In this document: piece by piece, positions 47,301 through 57,300 of the stretch
Layout: each line of letters starts with the position of its first letter
How positions within the stretch are numbered: position 1 is the stretch's first letter
Assembly: GCF_905163445.1 (NCBI RefSeq)
Contig: NC_053187.1
Location: forward strand, 4,960,001 to 5,024,000
DNA: 64,000 bases
Direction: 5' to 3'
DNA from: Pararge aegeria
Taxonomy: Eukaryota; Arthropoda; Insecta; Lepidoptera; Nymphalidae
The notes under the pieces: model-generated
Told to the model about the DNA's origin: nothing
What the model saw: only the letters and a program-made list of their open reading frames with translations
Databases searched by the model: none
Translations under genes and position numbers: made by a program

Positions 47301-50300
47301 AATTTATTTTAATTCTATATCATTTATTTTATTAATGTTTTAATCAAACCTTATGGAGACTCATTGTTAATAATTTAATTTTGAATGTGGAATTTTCATT
47401 GTAATGCTTATATGTATTTATTTACAGTAACGATTTATCTCAAGGATATTTGGATGAGGTTGCTAATTTTATAGTAAAAAATGCCAAATTGGATGCATTG
47501 CCGGATTCCAGCAATGGGTGTGTATAAAATTATTTCTATTATGTTTTTGAAGGCATCACGAACGTTAAGCATCACGTTCTTATGCTACGAATCACGAGGC
47601 TATCACTAGCACTATTTTCGTGCTGCAGAAGAGGGCTGTTCGTTCTATCTACAAAATGGGTCCGAGAGAGTCATTGAGAGATAAATTTAAAGATTTTAAA
47701 ATAATGACAGTGTATAGTCAGTACATATTTGAAAATTTAATGTACGTCCATAAAAACATTTCTAAATTTAAGAAAAAATGTGACTGCAATAATTTAAACA
47801 TTAGAAGTAAGAATAAACTTACAGTGCAATATACTAGGTTACATAAAATTCATAATTCGTTTAAAGGAAATTGCATACAATTCTACAATAAACTACCAAT
47901 TGACATCTTGGAGATGTCTCTTAAAAAGTTCAAAGTTTGTATTAAACGTAAGCTTATAGAAAAGTCCTATTATAGTATAAAGGACTACGTAAACGATAAA
48001 AAAGCTTGGGTGTAAATTATTGCTCTAACCAGGTTGCTCTTCTAATAATTTAAAATTACATTGTGAGATGGCGATAACAAAAAAAAAAAAAAAAACACCC
48101 GGCTAAGTTTGTTGTGGGCTTCTTCTTAGACCGGGACGCGTTTGGAACCCTCGTAGCTTTAGTTTTAAGTTTACGAATGTGGTTATCGCCATCATCTCAC
48201 TACCGTGTAATTCTTATGTACGCATCAAAAGTGCCACCTGTGGGCCTACTTGAATAAAGATATTTTTGACTTTGACTTTGACTTTGAGGTTCGACTCCCG
48301 ATTGAAAAAAAAAAAAAATAGATATTGGCTTTTTTGTTAAGAAATTCGTAGCCCTAGGCCCTAGAGATAAGTATTTGAAACTGTTCAAACTACATTTGGG
48401 TTATTGATACGCTGAGGATCGTGATTTTCGTTATTTTCTATTTATTGAACGTGTAATACATACGCAGTCATTCAGGCATTTATAATAATAATATATAATA
48501 TTCTCTTTATTTCAAAAGCCCATAGAAATACATTTAAAATGACAACATTAGTTAAAAGAAAAATAAATAATTAAACATATACAATATCGAATTAAAATTA
48601 AAATGTATTAAAATGGCATGTCATAAATATTAAACAATAAAAATTTAAAAATAAATTAAAAAACAAAATTAAATATTACTATGAATAATGATAATTATTA
48701 AATCGTATAATTAAAAATGAAGCGCTCATAAATATTTTCATCCATATATTATTATTCTATCATTTATTATTTTTCTTTTTTTTTTTAATTCTTAACAATG
48801 CTTAAAAATAAAATAAAAAACACTATTAAAAATTTATATAAAAAAGTATTATATATATCGTAGTATATTTATTTCCATCCATTATTGTTATGACTAGATT
48901 ATTAAACTGTCAAACTTTACGATCAATTCATTATCGTGAATTACATATACCGTCCGATAGTTCCATTATCACCACAAATTAGCGAATAACGAAGCGAAGT
49001 CTATGGTTCATACATAAAAAAAAAAGAATTGTTTGATATCTCAATTTCATTTCAAAACAATAGGCTAAGACATATGTATTTCATTGGAACAAACGCACGC
49101 TAATTTTATGTAGCCTAGTAAACTGCACAACAAGTTTATTTTCTCTTCTTATATTCATATTGTAACAGTCCAATTGTTTTATATTTTTATGTACATAAAA
49201 AATTCTGAAGGGCATCAATAAAAGATTTGGTACCTCGAATTACAGCTCAACTTCCCCAGAAATAAGACGCGAACATATATATCTAATCTATTTGTATGAA
49301 TTTGTTAATGGTATGATCGATGTCCTTATTTATTAAATAAAAGCTAATATAGGATACCAAAACCCTTAAAGAGAAATTGACAGCAGCTGTACACATTTCA
49401 TCTTTCACAAATTAATCGTAATTACTTCAGAAATAGATTTCTCTAAGGTCATGCGATAGAAATAACAATAAATACCAACATATTGAAATATTCTTTTATA
49501 AGTACGAGAGGTTTGTATCCGAAATCAGGTGTATAAAAAAAATGTGTTTAAGTCGTGTCCTGCTTGCGGCTGCAAACCTTACCTAACTTGAACGCGAGCT
49601 AAAATAACCGTATCTACCCGATAGATACCTACAAAATTGTGGAAACTTAACTGGCTTATTGCAATTGTCTTATCTAATGTTGTAACTGTGTAAAACGTAT
49701 AGCTGTTTGTTTTCCAAAATAAGTGTGTGCGTGTAACCTTTATGCGCCATTGAAGTAAAACTTTTATTATTATTTATTGATGAAAGAGTAAAATGTTCCT
49801 GGGACTACGCCATTTCATTTAATATTCTATTTAAATTTATTAATATCACTTTCACATGTTATAAATATTTTCATTTGTTAAATAGGATAGTTGAGAGTAG
49901 AAAATTGAAGGTTAGATCAGCATATGTTAATATAACCATTGAATGTCATTGAACATTATAGAATGTCAGAAAATTTATTAATAATTTATTTAGAGATTTT
50001 CAAAAAACTTTCGCTTACGCAAAGTGAATAAAATTCAACAGTATTATGTTTTAAAAAAACTGTTGAATTTTATTCACTTTGCGTAAGCGTTACTTCCGTC
50101 AGAAAAAAAACTGAGTTACTCCCTAGTCGCGCCTAAAGAAGTTTTACTTAAATAAATAAAATAAAATTTGTCGTGAAATACATATGCCGTCCTTCAGTTT
50201 CGCAGACCCGTTCACAGGCGAGGGCCGCTACGTGCCCGGCACCACGGCGGTCGCCGGCTTGCCGCCGCCGTCCGCCGCCGACCCGTTCACCGGCTCCGGC

Positions 50301-53300
50301 GCCTACACCACCGCTGCCGCTGCCGCCGCTTATGAAAAACTGCTTGTGCCTCACGACTCGTATATAAGGTATATTACTTTTGTTTCTTGCAGAGAGTTTG
50401 TCCGGGGAAGAACTATCGCCATGCTTATTTCTGCCGCTAAGCAGCACTATTGCAATGCTGTGTTACGATCTGAAGGGCGTGGTTGCCGGTGTAATTACAT
50501 GTATATGAGCAGTGGCGTGCACTTCATATATGCACAAAAGCACTGCATACCCTACAATTTATATATAACTCGTATAGGAGGAGGATTTTTGCCGTTTTAT
50601 GCAATTTCCTCGCTTTATGCATACCCTGGTAAGAAACCTAGTGCACTGTATATGAGGCTTAACATCTACGCCTCATGAAACTTTAATCGTATACGGAGCG
50701 CACTTATCGGAAGCTCTCAAAAGAAAACTTCCGATTTTGAAACATTCTTCATTCATTATCTATTAAGGTAATAGGTTCTATATCTTCACACTAATACGGG
50801 ATGATATAGAGCATATAGCCTTCCTCAATAAAAAGGCTATCCAACGCTGAAAGAATTTTTCAAATCGGACCAGTAGTTCCTGAGATCATCGCGTTCAAGA
50901 AAACAAACAAACACAACCATTCTTTGGCTTTATACAACATGTAAATTAAAACCGAAATCATACTACACAGGCCTTAGAGGTAAATTCTGTACTCGACTTC
51001 TCTGTGAAACCGAAAACCTAATAGTTTTTCATTAAACCACTGCCATAGTTTTTCTGAAAGAAATCAGATCCATCCCTAACATAACATGCAAAATGCAAAT
51101 CATGGGACTCCTGATTGTATATACGCGCCGCATAGCGTAGGTACTATGCGCGTGTCGGTCTTTTATCTTCAATAGGATTGTCATAAGTAAACACTGAGAA
51201 TGTTTTGAATTCGTTTGCATGGAAAAATAAATATACTTCTATTGACTTAATATTTTTACAGAATATTTTTATGAAATATACTTATGCATCTTTCAACATT
51301 ATTTCGTAATTCGGTTACACGTTGTATATTAGTATAAGATAAGATTATTATTTTTAGATTCGACCAAGCTAACCTGAAAGCGATACACGAAAAGTTAAAG
51401 GAGTTCAACAGCAAAGTGGGGGATGGACTTACGACTTTCACGGACCAACAGCTAGAGAATATTGTGAAATTAGGTGAAATGGTGAGTTAACTTTGGTATC
51501 GTTTTTTTCAAGCAAGTCAGTTCGGTTTTTAGTATTCGTTTGTCTAGTAAATAAATAAATAAATATACTACGACAATATACACATCGCTATCTAGCCCCA
51601 AAGTAAGCGCAGCTTGTGTTATGGGTACTAAGAGGACTGATGAATATTTTTATGAATTATATACATAAATACTTATAATATACAGATAAACACCCAGACA
51701 CGGAAAAACATTCATGTTCATCACACAAACATGTCCAAGTAGTGGGAATCGAACCCACGGCCATGGACTCAGAAAGCAGGGTCGCTGCCCACTGCAGTAA
51801 GTTGTGTTTGTAGGTTATGAATAACTTATAGGTGATATCCCAGACCCCAGTTGATATGACTTTGACTTCACATTCGGGGAGAAGAGTTTGTATCCCAGCG
51901 CGCACCTCTAACCTTTCTAAGTTATGTGCGTTTTAAGTAATTAAAATATCACTTGCTTCAACGGTGAAGGAAAACATCGTGAGGAAACCTGTATACCAAG
52001 TACACCAATTCGCACTGGGCCGGCGTGATGACTTCACCCCTTCTCATTGTGGGAGGAGATCCGTGCCTTGACAATGACTTTTTTTGTATGCGGCTATACC
52101 CTACTTATTCGTTTGTAGGTTTAGAATAATATTATAAGTTCCAAAGTAACATGGAAAGCAATTAGGTTTATGTATTACTAGCTGTTCCCGCGACTTCGTC
52201 TGCGTTTGATTTTGTTTTTTGATGCGGTTCAATTTAGTTGATGTTTTAAAAAAAATTAAAGTATTCAGTATCGCTAAGCCTTAAATAAGGGGTTTACAGT
52301 ACTGTATGTTTCCACAAAATAAATAAAATCATAAGCGCTTTTGAAGCGTCAAGTCTGTCTGCTTGTGTTGACTCTACCGCAGTCGTTTAAGCATATCTGC
52401 TATTTTATGTTTTCGAAAATAAAATTTATCTTTGTTCATTTGTCACTGACCTTTTGGACAGGATGTTAAGGCATTCCATCCTGATATTCACAAATATTAT
52501 GTAAAAGGCCCGAAACTGATGACAGAACTGAACTCAATTTTGCTGTAAGTTTTAAAAGTTTTAAAAAAAAATTAAGGTCGCTCGGTCAAAAGTTTTTCTA
52601 TAACTTATGTAACCATTTGTTTACCCTTAAATATTTATATTATTTCCGTCTTAGAAGCTACATTAGGTTCTCTTTTACAAAGAATTTTTGACGACCTCCC
52701 TGGCGCAACGATAGCAGGTCGCGGGCTCGATACCCGGCAGGCGCAATTTGGAATTGATAGTTTCTGAATTTTCTCTGGTTTGGTTTGAGGCTTTGGTCGT
52801 GGCTAGTTACCACCCTACTGACAAAGACGTGCCGCTAAGCGATTCAGTGTTCCGGTGCGATTTTATTTATTTATTTATTTATTACATAAACTTTCCAAAA
52901 AATAAAAAATACTTATAGCTAGCATCAGAAAACCACCCAGGTTTGTAATATATGCTAACAGAGAATTAAGTCTAGGTACGTTAACTACAGAACATTACTG
53001 CCAGTTTACCATGTTGTGTATAAAAATGATCATAAGTTACTTAAAAAGAAGGACTTCAGTTTTTTCTTAATATTACGAGGATTAACATTGTCTCGTACAT
53101 CAGTGGGTAATTCATTAATAAGGCGAGGAACTAGGTAAACGTTCGTGCGCTCGCCATACCTATTGAACGCGCGCGAAGTGCATAACCGGCCTCGACTGAC
53201 GGCCCGCGTGCATACAGGATGTTGTACTTTGTTCCAGTATATGTTATTGAAAAAGTTTTCTTTTAAATTTGAATATTTCAACTGTACATGCACTGTTAAA

Positions 53301-54270
53301 ACTTTACACTGTTTAAAAAGTTCAGCGTCGTTGCGTAGAAACCGCTACTTTCTTAGACTGCATCATACTTACCACCAGGTGAGAATGCAGTCAAGGGCTA
53401 ACGTATAGTGGAATAGAAAAAAACTAATATGCAAAATTAAAATGTGCTTACTGGTATTTATTTTTCATTACAGAATTGTGCATACAGTATTGAAACTGTA
53501 ACATTATTAAAGAAAATGCTAGAGTGGCCAAAAGGTTAGTACACAATAGTGTCCGTCCGAAACACTATTTTCAGTCTCGACGGTCCCATTAATTAGCCTC
53601 TTTGTTTTTAATTAACTAATTCAATTTAACTACGTAGTTAGCAGTAGTAGTTAAATGTTAAATTCAAACACTAAGAATTGTGATAAAATTACAAAACAAT
53701 GCACGAAATTATTCTAAATGTAGAAAGGTTTATTTTATACCTTAAATCTGTTGCCATAATATTTCGTTAATTTCCGATGTTGAATGTATTATTAATTGGT
53801 GTTTAATAAAATGATTTGTCTTTTCTTTTCAGAAATATTATTCCCCGTTCTTGATATTACTAGATTAGCGGTCAGAAATAAAGAAATAAACGGTCAGATA
53901 TTTGATAATCATCACGGACCTAATTTTGTTAAATATCTGCTAACTTTACTCACTCCAGGTAAGTTAGCATAAATGTTTAAAATAAAAATATTAAATTAAA
54001 AATACTTCAGGTTGTCGATGGTTCGATTTAGTCAGAAAGCGTAGAAAAACTTCAAACGCGTTCTTAAGGGATTTATATGGATACTAGCGGACCCCAGCGC
54101 CACCTGCGGACTAATTTGTAATAGAAACCATCCAGGATGCCACCCAAACTTATACCAAAAAATTCATTCAAATCCGTCCAGCCGTCTAGGAGGAGTTCAG
54201 TGACATACTTATCTATATTATCCTTTTATATATTATATAAAGATAATATATATATAATATTAATATAATA

Positions 54271-54301
<31 letters not shown>

Positions 54302-57300
54302 ATCTCTCCTTGTAAAACCTTTCAGCTTCCTGATATTTGTTTTTTTTTAATTATAGTGTATTTAATAAAGTTTTTCAACTAATACAATAAGTACACCTTG
54401 CAGGTTAAGAACTTAACTACGTGTAGATATTTTTAGCTCGATTTTGTGCAGTTTAATTCAGTCAGAAGGCGTCGCAAAATTGCGAACTCGTCCCTTAGGG
54501 ATTTATAAAAAGCAATCTCCCCTTGTAATTCCGCATAGCGACCTAATATTTGTTTCTTCAATATTGATATTTTTTTATTACCTGATGTATCCTAAAAGTT
54601 GAGCGTGCTACAGTTACCACTAGCTTATCGCAGTCTAGGGCTAACTTATATTGTAGTAAAAATAAAAAAAATAAAAAGCAATCTCCCCTTGTAAATCCTC
54701 AAAGCGACCTAATATTTGTTTCTTCAATATTGATATTTTTTTATTACCTGATGTATCCTAAAAGTTGAGCGTGCTACAGTTACCACTAGCTTATCGCAGT
54801 CTAGGGCTAACTTATATTGTAGTAAAAATAAAAAAAATAAAAAGCAATCTCCCCTTGTAAATCCTCATAGCGACCTAATATTTGTTTCTTCAATATTGAT
54901 ATTTTTCTATTACCTGATGTATCCTAAAAGTTGAGCGTGCTACAGTTACCACTAGCTTATCGCAGTCTGGGGCTAACTTATATTGTAGTAAAAATAAAAA
55001 AAATAACAGTAAAGAATTAAAGATTTTTTTTATTTTGCAGATAATCTACCAGCAAACCAAATGCTCACGATGCGTGTACTAGTGAACGCGTTCAGCGACC
55101 TTCCCGGCGAGATGTTGGTACTGGCCGCGAGGGAGAGCGTAGTTCACGCAATAATATCGCTCACACAGCTAAATAATAATACGCAGGTGAGGTTTTCTCG
55201 GAAGCGGTGATAGCACAGTGGGCAGGACTTCGACTTCACTTTTGGGGGCCGAGTTCGAATCCCAGCACTTACCTCTAACTTTTCTAAGTTTTGTGCGTTT
55301 TAAGCAATCTAAATATAACTTTTTTAATGGCGAAGGAAAAATTCGTCAGGAAACCTGGATGCCTGAGAGTTCTCCATGTTTTCAAAAGAGTGTGGAGTCC
55401 ACCAATCCGCACTGGCGAAGCGTGGTGTACGGCCTTAAATCATTCTTATTGCACTGTAGTGGGTCGATAATCGGTTGACATGATGATGATGATTAGGCGT
55501 TGTCGAGGTTTCTGGCGACCTCCATGGCGCAGTGGTGCGGTCTTATAAGTGGGAGGTCGCGGGTTCAATCCCCGGCATGTACAATTTGGGAATTTGTAAT
55601 TTCTAAATTTACTCTGGTCTGGTCTGGGGTGCTATTAGGTAGTGGCAAGCTACCTCCTCACCGACTAAGACGTGCTGCAAAGCGATTTAGCGTTCTGGTG
55701 CGTTGTCGCGTAGGAACCGTTTAGGGGTCAGACTATAACTGCCAGACCCCTTACAGGTTAGTCTGTTACCATCGTCACCTACCATCAGGTGAGAATGCAG
55801 TCAAGGGCCGAGACCCGTGTCAACTTATAAATTTGTAACAATGTTTTCAATTTTTGTAGTATTTAACTAAGAATTCATTTATTTCTAGCTTGTATGTAAT
55901 AGATTAAACTTAATTTTTGTTTGCTGTTATTGCCATTTCATAACAAAATCGTAAAAACGCGTACTTGAAGTATTTAATTACTTGAAGATTTAAATTATAA
56001 TTAATGAATTAATATTTTGTAAAATAAAAAAAAAATCGCTTTATTACATGTATGGTAATATTACTACATCCTTCCAACTTACGCAACTTTCCAGATAGCC
56101 GCAGCATCTCTCCTTCTCAATTTGTCGGTAGCTCTCGCTCAACAGACAGACAATTCGGAGCTCGTGGAAGGCATAGTCGACCTGCTGACTAAGATTACTG
56201 ATAATGAAGCCTATTTTAGGTAAGTATTCTATTTATCATACACTTTTAGGGCTTTATTAATAGACGTAGCATAACGTCGAAATCGATATACAGTGTTTCT
56301 AACGCTCTGGCATGTTAAAGATGCTGTCAGTTTAAGTGTGACAAAACACTGCATTATCATGTATAGAATGAGTTTTTCCCAAAATTCTTCTATAATAGCG
56401 TACGTATCTAAAAATGTAAAAAAAACTAAAGTTAGGTTATGTTATGGCTAGATCATGTTAAAAATCTCGTCTTGTCTCGCCAACATTGAGAAAGGATTTA
56501 ATGAGATAAATACATTTAGAGAAAAGAACATAAAGATAATTACGTGAAAGTAGGCCAAATTGTTCCTAGTCGGTTGGAATATAAAAATATATTACTTATA
56601 AGTGGTCAATATGGTATTTTAAGATTTTTTTATTTTATAACGTAATAATAACGTGTAAATATTAGATTTTTTTATTTTATAACGAATAATATACTATAAT
56701 AAACTAACTGTTGCCCGCGACTTTGTTCGCTTTTATTAGGGGCTTAATTTTAGTTTGACATTTTATATTGTTAACTACTTATTTTTTTCTCTAATTTTGT
56801 AATTTGAAGTATACAACTATTGGACCTGAAGTAAAAAATCCCCTGGATCCCTTAGTGTTCCCGGAATAAATTTCAACTTATGTACTTTTCCAGGGTGCAA
56901 AACATTCCTATGCAAAATTTCACCAAGATAAGTAAAGGCATAGATAATAAATGTTTTTTTTTTTATCCCCGGGAAACTTTTATACGCAGCTTTACCGCTA
57001 TATTATCCTATGTCGTTGTAAGCATCTCCAGGATGCAAGCTACATGTGTGCTAAATTTCATCAAGATCGGTTCAATAGTCGAACCTATCCCAAATTACAA
57101 ACAAACAAATAGACGCACATTGATTAAATTATTCATCATCATCATCATCATCATCAAATCAACTCATTACCGGCCCACTACAGAGCATCTCCCAAAATGA
57201 GAAGGGGTTAAGTCCGTAGTCCACCACTCTGGCTCAGTTCGGATTGGTGGACTTCACACGCTTTTAAGAACACTATGGAGAACTGATAGGCATGATGATG

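Noticed and set aside
50184..50678. 164-codon frame starting at an ATG before PLAA exon 10
   Set aside because: Its start precedes the exon 10 acceptor and it runs past the donor through a hAT-like MITE. Only 50,198-50,368 is exon.
54511..55008. Regular repeats that might suggest a CRISPR-like array
   Set aside because: The units are contiguous 166-bp tandem repeats with no unique spacers, in an insect intron.
55201..55275. tRNA gene-like sequence at the start of SINE-A
   Set aside because: Same reason: the head is fused to a common SINE body found in many copies, and the clover-leaf is not complete.
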